IMG/VR virus record: IMGVR_UViG_3300036790_000823
Location: 1 to 34,915 of that record
DNA: 34,915 nucleotides
From: a virus
Strand: one strand, 5' to 3'
A program made the translations under genes and the position numbers. The notes beneath the pieces are model-generated. The model was given only the letters and a program-made list of their open reading frames with translations, was not told the DNA's origin and searched no databases. Shown in pieces: positions 22,485 to 31,239 of the stretch (position 1 is its first letter; the number at the start of each line of letters is the position of its first letter).

Positions 22485-25393
22485 GCGCTCTCCAGCGTGA
22501 CGTTGAGGAGCAAGAGCGCGCCGTCGCCTTCCGAGAGACCCAGGAGTGCCGCCGAGGCCGCGCTCATCGTCAGGAGTCCCGTCGACGTGACGGCGAAGGT
22601 GAGGAGTGGAGCCGACGATGCGGCGAAGACGAGCAGCGGGGCGCTCGTGGCGGAGAGGACGAGAGGGGCGACGACGAACGGGACTACGACCTGGCGGACG
22701 ACGTCCGTGGGCGTCGCGATGCTGTCGACGAGGGCACGGAGACCGATGTAGCCACGCAGCACGACGTCGACTGGAAGGCCCAGCGACTCCGCAATGGATC
22801 GGGCGCTCCCAGGGAAGCTACTGACGGAGTCGGCGGGGGTCGTGACCGCTTCAGTTGTCGACCGGAAGGCGTGAAGGAGGCGCGCGGCCGCGTCGGCCGG
22901 CGTAGTTACGATGTCGGATACCGAGCGTAGCGCCGCGTCGGCTCTCGAGATGGCGTCGGAAGGCGAGACAATCGAGTCCGCGAGCGCCCGTACGGAGCTC
23001 GACAAGCGCGCTATGGCGTCGTGGGGCGAGTTTACGGAGTCGGCAATGGGACGGGCGCCCACGAAGACGCGGACAACCGCATCCGATGGCGACGGGATGC
23101 TTTCGGAGATTTTGCCGGGGCTGGACGCCTGGACGGCGTCGGTCGGGGTCGGGGTCGACTCGGCGACGGCTCTTGCGGACGCGATGGCGCGCGCGATGGC
23201 ATCAGACGGAGCCGTGAGGCTTTCGGAGAGAGCGCGGAGGTCAGCTACCGCCCGCGCGAGTGCGTCCGAAGGGGTGGCGATCGAGTCGGCTACCGAGCGC
23301 AGGTGAGCGACGAGCCGCGAAGCCGCGTCGCTTGGAGACGAGACGCTCTCCGCGACGGACCGTGCTGTACCCTGCGAACGGGCGACCACGTCACTTGGCG
23401 ACGCAACGGAATCTGCAATGGACCGTCCGCCGGCAAACGACCGGACGAGCGAATCGGAGAGCGCGGCGATCGACTCGGCGACCGTTCGCACGTTCGCGAT
23501 GGCGCGCGTCAGCGCGTCGGAAGGGCCGGCGATGCTTTCAGAGACGGCGCGGGCCTCACCGCGTGTGCCGGAGACCGAGTCCGTCGGAGCAGTGACCGAA
23601 TCGCTCAGTAGGCGTACGGCGGCGTTCGATCGAGCGACGGCGTCCGCGGGGGACGTGACGCTTTCGGACGTCGATCGGGCGATCGTGGTGGCGCGGGCAG
23701 CTGCATCCGTGGGGCCCGCGAGCGCATCGGCGACCGCCCGGTGAAAGGCGGTCGTGCGCGCCGCGGAATCGCTCGGCGCCGTGACGGATTCGGATGTAGG
23801 GCGCGCTACGCCCTGGCTTCTCAGTACGGCGTCCGATGGGACGGTGATGCTATCTGCCACTGATCGAGCGGTAGCCGTGGCGCGCGAAGCGGAGTCCGTG
23901 GGCCCGGTGACCGAGTCGGACAGACTGCGGTGAAGCGCGGCCGCGCGGACGGTACTGTCGGTCGGCCCCGCAACGCTTTCGGAGACCTTCCTCAGACCGA
24001 CGAACAGGCGCGCGGCAACATCCGAAGGCGATGTGACGCTTTCCGAAACCGCGCGCGCACCTACGAACGTCCTCGCGACCGTGTCGCTTGGACCAGAGAC
24101 GCTTTCGGAGATCGCCTTGGTGTAGGCGGTCGAGGACGACGTGCCGAAGATCGAGACAGCGAGAATCGACGCCTGGTCGGCGGAGCTCTGCGTGGCCGTC
24201 GCGGTGTTGGCGCCCGACGACGTGAGGAGCTTGTCCTCCGTCATCGTGTTCGCGCCGGCCAAGAGGCGGAGCTGGAACCCGGTGCCGGCCGCGGGCGTGC
24301 CGTTCACCATGACCGCGAGCGCGAGGATCATCTCCGTCGCTTGCGTCGTCGTGAACGAGCTCGTCGTGATCGAGGTCGTGCTGTTGCTGCCCGCGGTTCC
24401 CTGAACGTCGAAGATCGGGGTCGTTGTTTTGACGCCGTAGTATTCGGCCGCGATGCATTCGAGCTGCGGACTAGACCCGCTGAGCGTCACCGTGACGGTG
24501 TTGGTATTGACGGCGGCCGCCGCGATGTTTGGCGCGGCCCAGATCGTGTGGGTGACCGTCTCGATGCTGCCCGCGTAGGAAAACGGAGTGACGATCTCGG
24601 CGTATGTATTGCCGCTCGTGTCGGTGACACTCGAAACGACACGCGTGTTGTCCGCGTGGATGATGTAGACGACGTTGCAGTTTCCGGCCGTCTGCGGAAG
24701 GTTGCTGTAGGGGATCGCGACGCTGGTCGTCGTCGTGTCGCGCTCGATGCCCTGCACCCACCCCATTGGGTCGGCCGTGAAGCTCGACGTCGTGACGACG
24801 GAGTGCGTGGCGTCTTGCCGGAGAACTACGCCCGCGGTCGATCCGCTGCTGGCCGTAAGGACCTCGCACGCCATCTCGACGAAAAGGTATTCGCCCTTCA
24901 GCGTGATCGCGGCGCCCGGAGCCCACGTGACCGTGAGGTTCTGCGCCGTAGCGGTTGTGACGTTTGACCAGCTCGTCGTGACCTGCGTGGAGCTCGTGAG
25001 CTCACGCATCCCTGTCGCGCCACTCTGATCGATCGATGCCCACACGCGGCATCGAATGGTGCCGCTGCCAGAGGCAGTTACGGTGTTGCCGATGACGGAG
25101 ATCGCGATCGTCCACGAGGCGTTCGCGAACGTGCCCGAGAGAGGAGTCTCGGTCTGGAAACACCCGTTGGTGAGCGCAGCGCCGCCGCTTGGGCGCACGG
25201 TGCTCGTGAATGTCGCGAGGGCTCGACGCGTGCCGTAGAAGAGCTCCGAGTAGGTCGCCGTGGCGGACGTGCCGGGTCGCCACCCAGTGACCATCGTGGC
25301 CGTCGACGGCGCGGTGCCGCCGATCTGGAGCGCGCCGTTCAGCGAGACGGCGCCGGCTTGGGCGTCAACTAGGTAGAGCGTGAGCGCGGCCAT
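22481..25393 (-). CDS. Large fibre-like protein with 22 tandem 21-residue repeats
   Basis: 970 residues. Residues 1-428 are beta-rich. One jelly-roll-like stretch is at about 1-200. A second, at about 215-425, has SVTDTSGNTYAEIV, NTVTVTLSG and AEYYGV, a pattern seen in many secreted and phage proteins. Residues 429-904 are 22 full copies and one partial copy of a 21-residue unit, roughly S-E-S-V-x-x-P-S-D-A-x-x-R-x(5)-R-x-V. Residues 914-963 are about five 10-residue units ending in Leu-Leu-x-Phe/Leu. No signal peptide or enzyme motif is visible. A rod or fibre that projects from the virion is the natural reading. Position in the head module suggests a head fibre rather than a tail fibre. Confidence 0.8.
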   Translation of the reverse strand: MAALTLYLVDAQAGAVSLNGALQIGGTAPSTATMVTGWRPGTSATATYSELFYGTRRALATFTSTVRPSGGAALTNGCFQTETPLSGTFANASWTIAISVIGNTVTASGSGTIRCRVWASIDQSGATGMRELTSSTQVTTSWSNVTTATAQNLTVTWAPGAAITLKGEYLFVEMACEVLTASSGSTAGVVLRQDATHSVVTTSSFTADPMGWVQGIERDTTTTSVAIPYSNLPQTAGNCNVVYIIHADNTRVVSSVTDTSGNTYAEIVTPFSYAGSIETVTHTIWAAPNIAAAAVNTNTVTVTLSGSSPQLECIAAEYYGVKTTTPIFDVQGTAGSNSTTSITTSSFTTTQATEMILALAVMVNGTPAAGTGFQLRLLAGANTMTEDKLLTSSGANTATATQSSADQASILAVSIFGTSSSTAYTKAISESVSGPSDTVARTFVGARAVSESVTSPSDVAARLFVGLRKVSESVAGPTDSTVRAAALHRSLSDSVTGPTDSASRATATARSVADSITVPSDAVLRSQGVARPTSESVTAPSDSAARTTAFHRAVADALAGPTDAAARATTIARSTSESVTSPADAVARSNAAVRLLSDSVTAPTDSVSGTRGEARAVSESIAGPSDALTRAIANVRTVAESIAALSDSLVRSFAGGRSIADSVASPSDVVARSQGTARSVAESVSSPSDAASRLVAHLRSVADSIATPSDALARAVADLRALSESLTAPSDAIARAIASARAVAESTPTPTDAVQASSPGKISESIPSPSDAVVRVFVGARPIADSVNSPHDAIARLSSSVRALADSIVSPSDAISRADAALRSVSDIVTTPADAAARLLHAFRSTTEAVTTPADSVSSFPGSARSIAESLGLPVDVVLRGYIGLRALVDSIATPTDVVRQVVVPFVVAPLVLSATSAPLLVFAASSAPLLTFAVTSTGLLTMSAASAALLGLSEGDGALLLLNVTLESA
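22505..22654 (-). repeat. 30-bp period repeat at the C-terminus of the fibre gene
   Basis: It encodes five 10-residue units: SATSAPLLVF, AASSAPLLTF, AVTSTGLLTM, SAASAALLGL and SEGDGALLLL. The preceding VPFVVAPLVL may be a sixth, more divergent unit. The pattern suggests stacked short strands, such as a C-terminal trimerisation or attachment tip. Confidence 0.7.
22682..24109 (-). repeat. 63-bp period tandem repeat, 22 full copies plus one partial
   Basis: Each unit encodes 21 residues with Glu or Asp at position 2, Ser at 3, Pro at 7, Asp at 9, and Arg at 13 and 19. Only one unit, the 16th, is short (19 residues: AESTPTPTDAVQASSPGKI). The DNA copies have diverged while the protein spacing is kept, so selection has held the period at 21 residues. 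Confidence 0.93.
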
Positions 25394-25400
25394 GGCCGGC

Positions 25401-26219
25401 CTAGATCGTGATCGTGACCGTGTTCTGGAGCGTGTCGCCGGAGACGAGCGTCGGCGGCGAAGGCTCGGCGCTCTCGAACGGCATCACACCACCCGCGGTC
25501 GTCGTGGCCGCGCCGAACTGCGCCTCGTTGTTGATCGTCTCGGTGCCGGACGCGGTCCAGAGGTGGACGAGCGTGTAGGTCGTGGCGGCCGCCGTATGCG
25601 CATATGTCCCGACCGCGCGCGCGAAACCGTTCGACGTCAGCTCGCCCGCGAGCGTCGTGTCGCTGGTGGCCGGTGAGAACACGTTGGCCGTCACGGCCAT
25701 CCACGCGGCCGGGTTTTGCCCCGGGAGGATGATGTACTGCCCCGTGGCGTTGGGCGTCGTGCCGGCCGCGCCGCTCGTCGACGTGCCGGAGTACCACTGG
25801 TCGACCGTGAGGACCGTCGACGTGTTCGATACGATGACGCCGTAGACCGTCGCGCCGGTGCCGGAGCTGTTCGCGCCGACGGCGACGATCTGGCCGGCGA
25901 GCGCCTGACCCGCCGTAGGGAACGCCGCGCCGGAGTTCGTTAGAGACGTGGCGCTCGACGCCGTGGCGGTTCCCTGCGCGGTCGCGAACGTAAACGACGG
26001 GCCCTGCCCCATCGCCTTCGCGAGCCAGTCGAGCGCGTTCGTGTAGCCGCTCGCCGTTGTGGTCGTGAGGTTAGGGCGCCACGAGCCCCTGCGGCTGCGC
26101 TTGGTGCGCCCGGCGAAGACGTCGGTCTTCCACGCCGAGATGTGGCGCTCCGGCGCGGCACTGCGCTCCGCCTCTCGGGCGGCCTGCGCGACGGTGCGGC
26201 GGTTCGATGAGCGCTTCAT
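25401..26219 (-). CDS. Beta-structured virion / decoration-like protein
   Basis: 272 residues from an ATG overlapping the previous stop (ATGA). A basic N-terminal 50 residues (MKRSSNRRTVAQAAREAERS and RTKRSRRGSWRP) leads into a Ser/Thr/Ala-rich beta region. Residues from about 165 (PAAWMAVTANVFSPATSDTT, LAGELTSNGFARAVGTYAHT, GTETINNEAQFG) match a pattern I know from phage structural proteins of unknown role. The basic arm may anchor it to the capsid or to the acidic tail of the head morphogenesis protein; this is inference. The last residues end in a strand, LQNTVTITI. Confidence 0.65.
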   Translation of the reverse strand: MKRSSNRRTVAQAAREAERSAAPERHISAWKTDVFAGRTKRSRRGSWRPNLTTTTASGYTNALDWLAKAMGQGPSFTFATAQGTATASSATSLTNSGAAFPTAGQALAGQIVAVGANSSGTGATVYGVIVSNTSTVLTVDQWYSGTSTSGAAGTTPNATGQYIILPGQNPAAWMAVTANVFSPATSDTTLAGELTSNGFARAVGTYAHTAAATTYTLVHLWTASGTETINNEAQFGAATTTAGGVMPFESAEPSPPTLVSGDTLQNTVTITI

Positions 26220-26752
26220 GACAGCACCTTCTTCGCGACGCTGAATCGCGCGTGCAGATAGTCCAGGTGGTCGGAGATCGTCGCCGGCTCGAGGTATTTC
26301 TTGACGATGTCCTCGACGTCCGCCGGGTCGATGAGGGGCTCGCCGGTGAGGTGGTGCTTGGCCTCGACGTACGGCGCGAGCGCGGCGCGGAAAGCCTTCT
26401 CGTCGGGCCCGTCGTCCGTGTCGACATCGAAGCCGACGAAGTGCTTGGGGTGCCCGTGCTCGGGCATCACGTTCGCGTCGAGGAGTTCGGCGACCAGCTG
26501 CTTGCGGTTGCAGGCGCCGAGCTTTCGCTGTCCCGGACGCGGGATGAGCTCGAAGATGGCGCGCCCGATGAGCGTCGACTCCGCGATGCAGACCGTCGTG
26601 TGCGACGGGTGTTTGCGCGTGACGCGCATGGTCCACCCGCCGTCTTGGCCGGGCTTCACGCGACCCGACTTGATGTCGGCGTCAGTGACCTTCACGTCGG
26701 CTGGCACGGTCTGCCAGTCGTAGAAGGCGGAAAGATGTACCACGACGCGCAT
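26216..26752 (-). CDS. Hypothetical protein in the head-module accessory block
   Basis: 178 residues. The ATG was chosen because AAAGGGA lies 8 bases upstream. The N-terminal 45 residues look like short strands ending in GGWTMRVTRKHP. The middle contains ELIPRPGQRKLGACNRKQLV and the C-terminal half is acidic and helical (IDPADVEDIVKKYLEP). It is more charged than its beta-rich neighbours, so it is less likely to be an exposed fibre. It could be an assembly factor or an adaptor for the surrounding virion proteins. I do not recognise the family. Its stop overlaps the next start by 4 bp (ATGA). Confidence 0.65.
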   Translation of the reverse strand: MRVVVHLSAFYDWQTVPADVKVTDADIKSGRVKPGQDGGWTMRVTRKHPSHTTVCIAESTLIGRAIFELIPRPGQRKLGACNRKQLVAELLDANVMPEHGHPKHFVGFDVDTDDGPDEKAFRAALAPYVEAKHHLTGEPLIDPADVEDIVKKYLEPATISDHLDYLHARFSVAKKVLS

Positions 26753-26775
26753 ACGTGAGTCCCTTTCGGTGGAGC

Positions 26776-26787
26776 GCCCCGCGGGGC
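26776..26787 (-). other. GC-only palindrome just before a ribosome-binding site
   Basis: GCCCCGCGGGGC is a perfect 12-base palindrome in the 53-bp gap after the hydrolase gene, followed 8 bases later (minus strand) by AAAGGGA. There is no T-run. It may modulate translation or mRNA ends. A comparable hairpin-plus-AAAGGGA leader precedes the capsid protease gene. Confidence 0.35.
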
Positions 26788-26805
26788 CACTCGTCGTCGT
26801 TCCCC

Positions 26806-28308
26806 TCAGCTGACCGACGCGCCGAAGAAGACGCCGTCGGTCTGGAAGATCGTATTGCGCACGGCCGCGCTCTGCTGGCCCTGCATGATGAGGAACGACG
26901 CGATGTCGCCCGTGAGACAGAAGCTCGGGCTGATTTGGCTGTTGTCGACGAGCGCGCCAACCACGAGGCTCGTCACTGCCGACTGCGCGGCCGAGAACGT
27001 GCCGACAGGCGTCGTGTGATCGTTGATCCACAGCGTACCGCCAGTCGCCGTGACCTCGCACGCAAACATGTATGGCGTCGTGCTCGAGGCGATCGTGGTG
27101 CTCACCGCGCCGCCCGCGAGTAGGTACTGGTAGAAGTTCGATGCGGACGCGTCGGTCCACAAGTACGGAGTCGGCGAATACCCAAACAGCGACGCGATGA
27201 CGGACGCGCTCGTGTTGTTGCCGACCACGTACGTCGTGAACGGCAGCGTGAGCGAGAGGTCCGTGACGGACGGACCGAACGCGTACGAGAAGTTTTTGCA
27301 GAAAGGGACGTCGCGCGTGCCGTCGAACGTCGCGGTCGACTTGCCGTTGTACGCCGCCTTGGACGATGTCCACGCGGGTCGCCACGTCGTCGACGCGCGC
27401 TGGATGTGATTGCTGTTGCCCGAGAGGTCGTACCAAGCGAGCACCTGGCTGTTCGCGACTCCGCCGTAGCCCGGACGACATCGGAAATACTGGCCCGGCA
27501 GCGGCGTGATGCCGTCGACGAGGAGCGCGGGCGCGGCGTTGACGGCGTCCGTCAGGACACCCGCGGCCGTCATGGCGGCGACGAACAGCGACGCGAGCCG
27601 CGCGACGCCCGCCTGCGTGAGGTGCACGTTGTCGGGCTGGAAGTAGACCGACCCGCCGCTGCCTCCTTGGCCGATGATGGGATCCGCGGTGGCGTCGACG
27701 AGGACGACGCGCACGTTGGTGGCGCCCCACGACGCGTAGTTCGCGCGAATGAGGTTCGCGTAGGCCGTGAAATCGACCGGCGTATCGGTGCGCCCCGTCG
27801 GGGTCATGACGCAGATCGCGTGCTTCGCGAGAGGGCTCGAACGCGCGTTGAGGTCGGAGCTCATCGTCGTGACGTAGGTCGCCATCAGGGTCGCGGTCGC
27901 CGACGCGCTCTGCCCGTAGATCGCGATATCGTTCGAGCCGCCGTCCGTCACGACGCACGCGGGCTGCCCGGCGATGAGGTCCTGCTCACCCGAAGGCGCC
28001 GAGAAACCGCCCCCCTGCGGGGTCGTGTACTGATTGACGATGACGGCGCTCGAGCCGGTGCCGAGCGTCGCGCCCGCGATCGCGAGATTGGGCCCGGCCA
28101 TGAAGCGCTGGCCGAGGAGCGCCGCGAGCTGACGGGGCAGCGCGTACGAGGCTTGGGTCGAATCATTGCCGGCGATGATCGAATCGCCCTGCGGCGTGAT
28201 GACGAACGTCGGTGCAAGCCCCGCGACCGGCCCCGAGGGAAACGGGCTCGCGCTCTGCATCGACGAATAGACCGTCGAGGCCAGCGAGGCCGGGTAGACG
28301 CGGCTCAC
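26806..28308 (-). CDS. SGNH/GDSL hydrolase with lectin-like C-terminal domain
   Basis: 500 residues from a GTG that overlaps the upstream stop (GTGA). The open frame continues upstream, but that part is shadow sequence. Block I is TPQGDSII with nucleophile Ser43, block III is GGSNDI (Asn126, Asp127) and block V is DNVHL (Asp226, His229), giving a complete SGNH esterase. From about residue 285, YDLSGNSNHI, ATFDG, TTYVVG and GTLWIND read as a concanavalin/LamG-like sandwich that probably binds sugar. Phage SGNH proteins usually deacetylate surface polysaccharide. Here the gene lies in the head module, so a capsid-borne enzyme is possible. The substrate is unknown. Confidence 0.85.
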   Translation of the reverse strand: MSRVYPASLASTVYSSMQSASPFPSGPVAGLAPTFVITPQGDSIIAGNDSTQASYALPRQLAALLGQRFMAGPNLAIAGATLGTGSSAVIVNQYTTPQGGGFSAPSGEQDLIAGQPACVVTDGGSNDIAIYGQSASATATLMATYVTTMSSDLNARSSPLAKHAICVMTPTGRTDTPVDFTAYANLIRANYASWGATNVRVVLVDATADPIIGQGGSGGSVYFQPDNVHLTQAGVARLASLFVAAMTAAGVLTDAVNAAPALLVDGITPLPGQYFRCRPGYGGVANSQVLAWYDLSGNSNHIQRASTTWRPAWTSSKAAYNGKSTATFDGTRDVPFCKNFSYAFGPSVTDLSLTLPFTTYVVGNNTSASVIASLFGYSPTPYLWTDASASNFYQYLLAGGAVSTTIASSTTPYMFACEVTATGGTLWINDHTTPVGTFSAAQSAVTSLVVGALVDNSQISPSFCLTGDIASFLIMQGQQSAAVRNTIFQTDGVFFGASVS

Positions 28309-28652
28309 CGGTAGAAGACCGCGATATCGTGGTCCGCCGCGGTGGCGGTCGTCTGCGTGCCCGACTCCGCCGTCGAGACGACGAGCACGAGGCCGTGCAG
28401 GAACGGCAGGCCGCCCGGTGAAAAGAAGTCCGTCCCCATCGTGACCATCGACGGCCCCGCGGGCAGCAGGATCGACAGGATGGGCGTCGAGCCCGCGCCG
28501 TCCGACGGAACCGTGGCCGCGTCGTAGACGAGCACGTAGCGCGCCGACGAATTGCGATTGCGGAACATGGCGCTCATGAGCCACGACGCGCCTTTGACCG
28601 ACCACGAGGCCGCACCCATCGCGGACGCGAAGGTGTTTTCACCAATCGACAT
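28305..28652 (-). CDS. Small putative virion protein
   Basis: 115 residues. A compact, beta-rich protein with motifs such as RYVLVYDAATVPSDG, PGGLPFLHGLVLVVSTAES and a terminal HDIAVFYR. I associate these with small beta-sandwich proteins that recur in phage structural modules, but I cannot name the family. Its stop overlaps the GTG start of the SGNH hydrolase by 4 bp (GTGA), so the two are likely co-translated. It could be a chaperone, base or decoration component for that protein. No signal peptide or membrane segment is visible. Confidence 0.6.
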   Translation of the reverse strand: MSIGENTFASAMGAASWSVKGASWLMSAMFRNRNSSARYVLVYDAATVPSDGAGSTPILSILLPAGPSMVTMGTDFFSPGGLPFLHGLVLVVSTAESGTQTTATAADHDIAVFYR

Positions 28653-28663
28653 GCGTGGCCTCC

Positions 28664-29464
28664 TCAGTCGTCGTCTTCGTCTTCGTCGTCCGAATCGTCG
28701 GAGGCGTCGTCGCTGTCATCGTCGTCGTCCGACTCTTCAAATTCGGCCGTGATGGCGCATTTGCATGCCGGATGTGCTGGCGGCGCGTCGTCGCCACTCG
28801 GGAAGTCGTCGTCCAGGTCGATCGCGCCCGCGTCTGCGTTGCCTTCGCAGTCGTCGCAGACGTCGCCATCTTCAGCAGTCGACCAGCCTTTTTCCTCGAC
28901 GACGCCGGAGGACTTCAGCGCGGCAAGCTGCCCCTGCGCGTGACTTCGAATGATCTCGGTTCTCGAAATCATCTCCGCCCGGTCCGCCGAGAACTCTCCG
29001 AGTCCTTCGATGCGGGCCGCGAGCTGCGCCGGAGAGTCGCCGGCTTCGATCGCGTCCGCGACCGCCTGCCGAATCGAGTCGCGCACCGTGTCGGTGATCG
29101 CCATGTCGGCGTCGGGGTTGTCGATGAGGTTTCCGTCGTCGTCCCACGACATGCCGACGAGCTCCGCGGCTCGCGCGCGCGCGTCCTCGACGGCCGCGTC
29201 GAACGTCTGGTCGGTGATGCCCTGGTCCGTGATGCCGATCTCGGTGAAGGTCTGGTGCACGCCGTCGCGCGCCACCGCTTCGAGCTCCACGGCGGCCGCG
29301 CTCGCGATGCCGGCCCAGTCGGCCGCGTCGACGGCGTCGCGCTCGTCTTCCTCTTCCTCTTCGGCGGCCTTGCCGAGGTGGCGAAGCTTGCCAGCGATCT
29401 GCTGGCCGATTGCGTGGAGCGCGTGTGTGATCTGGACGGTGAGTCGCTGCTCAGCCTGCGTCAC
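28664..29464 (-). CDS. Head morphogenesis protein, MuF / SPP1 gp7-like
   Basis: 266 residues. This family is a minor head protein bound to the portal and needed for correct assembly or DNA delivery. The diagnostic region runs from residue 160: DRAEMISRTEIIRSHAQGQL, then GWSTAEDGDVCDDC with Cys203 and Cys206, then PPAHPACKC with His231, Cys234 and Cys236. The Cys/His set probably binds a metal. The N-terminal third is helical. Residues 242-266 are almost entirely Asp, Glu and Ser, an unusually acidic tail that may contact DNA-binding or basic partners. It overlaps the portal gene by 14 bp, which is standard order for head modules. Confidence 0.88.
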   Translation of the reverse strand: MTQAEQRLTVQITHALHAIGQQIAGKLRHLGKAAEEEEEDERDAVDAADWAGIASAAAVELEAVARDGVHQTFTEIGITDQGITDQTFDAAVEDARARAAELVGMSWDDDGNLIDNPDADMAITDTVRDSIRQAVADAIEAGDSPAQLAARIEGLGEFSADRAEMISRTEIIRSHAQGQLAALKSSGVVEEKGWSTAEDGDVCDDCEGNADAGAIDLDDDFPSGDDAPPAHPACKCAITAEFEESDDDDDSDDASDDSDDEDEDDD

Positions 29465-31226
29465 CGCGGGACGGCGGTGCGACAGGACGACGGTTCTTTT
29501 GCGGCGCCGCCCAGTAGCCGTGGCTTTTGCGAAGTCCGGCGGGGGCGCGAAAGGTCGCGGCCGGGGCCGTCACCGCCTTCTCGGCGAACCGCCCGTTCTC
29601 CTTCTCGAGCTTCTCCGCAGCGTCCAGCTTGCCCTTCGCCTTCGCCTTCGGGTCCGGCTTCTTCTTCCCGTCGCCGTCGCCCCCGTCGCCCCCGTCGCCC
29701 CCCGCGGGCGGGGCGGCCGCCGTCTGAGTCTGCGCGCTCTGCGCCGCCTGCGCGTGCGCGGTGGCCATCGCCTGCGCGCTCTGGGTGGCCTGGTCGGACT
29801 TCGCTTGCGCGGCCTCTCCGGCCGTCGGGGCGTCGTCGTTCAGGGCGACGAGCACGTAGCCGGTGGGCGTCAGCACGCGAAGCTCGTCGCCGCCTTCGAC
29901 CTGGTCGAGGCCGAGCGTGTCGCGCGCCTCGTTGATGCGCATCAGGCCCTTGGTGACGTAGCCGGTGAGGATCGTCTCCTGAACGGCGCCGTCGACCTCG
30001 CGGTCGTCGTTCCACGCGAACTCGACCGGCACGCCCGGCCAGAAGCGCCGGATGATGCGATTGATGAGCCGCGCGGCCCAGTTCTGCACCGGCGCGAGGC
30101 CCTCTTCGATCGCGGCGTCGTGCGCGGTCTCCGCGGTCGCTCGGTTGTTCTGCGCGATGAACGGCGTCGGCGCGATCGAGAAGCAGAAGCACACGATGCG
30201 CGCCAGCCACTCGTCGGTCTTGCCGGTGAGGTCGGGGTCTTTGGTCTGCTGGTACTTCCCTCCCGGCAGAATGCGGAGACGTCGACGCGCTCCGATATCG
30301 CCGGCCAGCATGGTGTCCCAGTGCTGCTGGAACTGCGTGATCTGATCGGTCGTCCACGTCTCGGGCGCCGTCAAAAACGCATCCGGGATGTTGCCGCTCG
30401 TGAAGTATTCGAGCTGACTGAGTTGCCGCCGAAGCCCGATGTTGACCGTCGTGATGATCTGTTCGGTCGGGCTCAGGCCGTAGATCTTGTTCGTCCGACG
30501 GTTGCGCGGCGCGTAGATGAGATCGTCCGTCGTGTAGTCGACGGCCGGCATGCCCTTGAAGATCTGCTGATAGGCGACGACGGGCGGCTTCGGCGTGCGG
30601 CCCCAATCGTCGATTACCCTTTTCACTGTCAGGCCGTCGAGCGGCTGCAACGCGAGCAGCTTGCCGCCCGCGGTGCGTTCGCAGTAGATCGAAGGCGCGT
30701 CGAGGACGAAGAGATCCTCGAGCAGCTCCCGCATCCACGAGCCCCAGTCGTGCTCTTCGTCTGGATGCTCGAAGAACTCCGTGATCTCCTGAATGACGGA
30801 GTCGTCCACCGCCGCGATCGGCGTGCCGTCCGGCTTCATCTTCGGCCGGATGACCCACCCGAGCCGCTCCATCTGGTCCTTGCGCGTCTCGATGACGAGC
30901 CGCAGGACGTCGTACGTGTCCGCGAGCGACCGCATCTCCGCGAACGAGACGGGCTCGTACGCGCGCGCCTCGGGCGAGAGGTTGACGGAGAACGGGAAGT
31001 CGAGGCGGCGCCCCGCGACGTCCGGAGGCGCGATCGGCGTGAGCGGATTGCCCGGGCCGAACCAGTCGGCGCCGTTGCCCTGGACGATCCCGGGCGTCTG
31101 CGAGACCGTCCCCGTCACGTACGGGTCGGGCATCATCGGCATGGCCTGAAGCGACACCGCGGGCTTGGGCGGCGGCGCGGGGGGATTCAGGTCGCGCGAA
31201 CGACGGCCTTTCGAACGGTCGGGCAC
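29451..31226 (-). CDS. Portal protein
   Basis: 591 residues from a GTG. The portal forms the dodecameric DNA channel at one capsid vertex and binds the terminase and head-tail connectors. FAEMRSLADTYDVLRLVIET and KDQMERLGWVIRP near residues 100-140 are typical of the family. So are the clip/stem-like middle (DDLIYAPRNRRTNKIYGLSP, QITQFQQHWDTML) and the later LINRIIRRFWPGVPVEFAW segment. From about residue 470 the protein becomes Ala/Gln-rich, then Gly/Asp- and Lys-rich, so it ends in a long flexible tail. It follows the large terminase and one structural gene and overlaps the head morphogenesis gene by 14 bp. Confidence 0.93.
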   Translation of the reverse strand: MPDRSKGRRSRDLNPPAPPPKPAVSLQAMPMMPDPYVTGTVSQTPGIVQGNGADWFGPGNPLTPIAPPDVAGRRLDFPFSVNLSPEARAYEPVSFAEMRSLADTYDVLRLVIETRKDQMERLGWVIRPKMKPDGTPIAAVDDSVIQEITEFFEHPDEEHDWGSWMRELLEDLFVLDAPSIYCERTAGGKLLALQPLDGLTVKRVIDDWGRTPKPPVVAYQQIFKGMPAVDYTTDDLIYAPRNRRTNKIYGLSPTEQIITTVNIGLRRQLSQLEYFTSGNIPDAFLTAPETWTTDQITQFQQHWDTMLAGDIGARRRLRILPGGKYQQTKDPDLTGKTDEWLARIVCFCFSIAPTPFIAQNNRATAETAHDAAIEEGLAPVQNWAARLINRIIRRFWPGVPVEFAWNDDREVDGAVQETILTGYVTKGLMRINEARDTLGLDQVEGGDELRVLTPTGYVLVALNDDAPTAGEAAQAKSDQATQSAQAMATAHAQAAQSAQTQTAAAPPAGGDGGDGGDGDGKKKPDPKAKAKGKLDAAEKLEKENGRFAEKAVTAPAATFRAPAGLRKSHGYWAAPQKNRRPVAPPSRGDAG

Positions 31227-31239
31227 CTACGCGCTCGAC

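Noticed and set aside
22682-24109. Regular 63-bp repeats as a possible CRISPR array or satellite
   Set aside because: The DNA units are diverged without a conserved repeat/spacer division, and the period is a multiple of three within an open, motif-conserving protein frame.
28309-28605. N-terminal extension of about 99 residues for the SGNH hydrolase
   Set aside because: The extension lies over the upstream small virion gene in another frame, is low-complexity Arg/Gly sequence, and the GTG at 28308 overlaps the upstream stop in the GTGA manner used by other gene pairs here.
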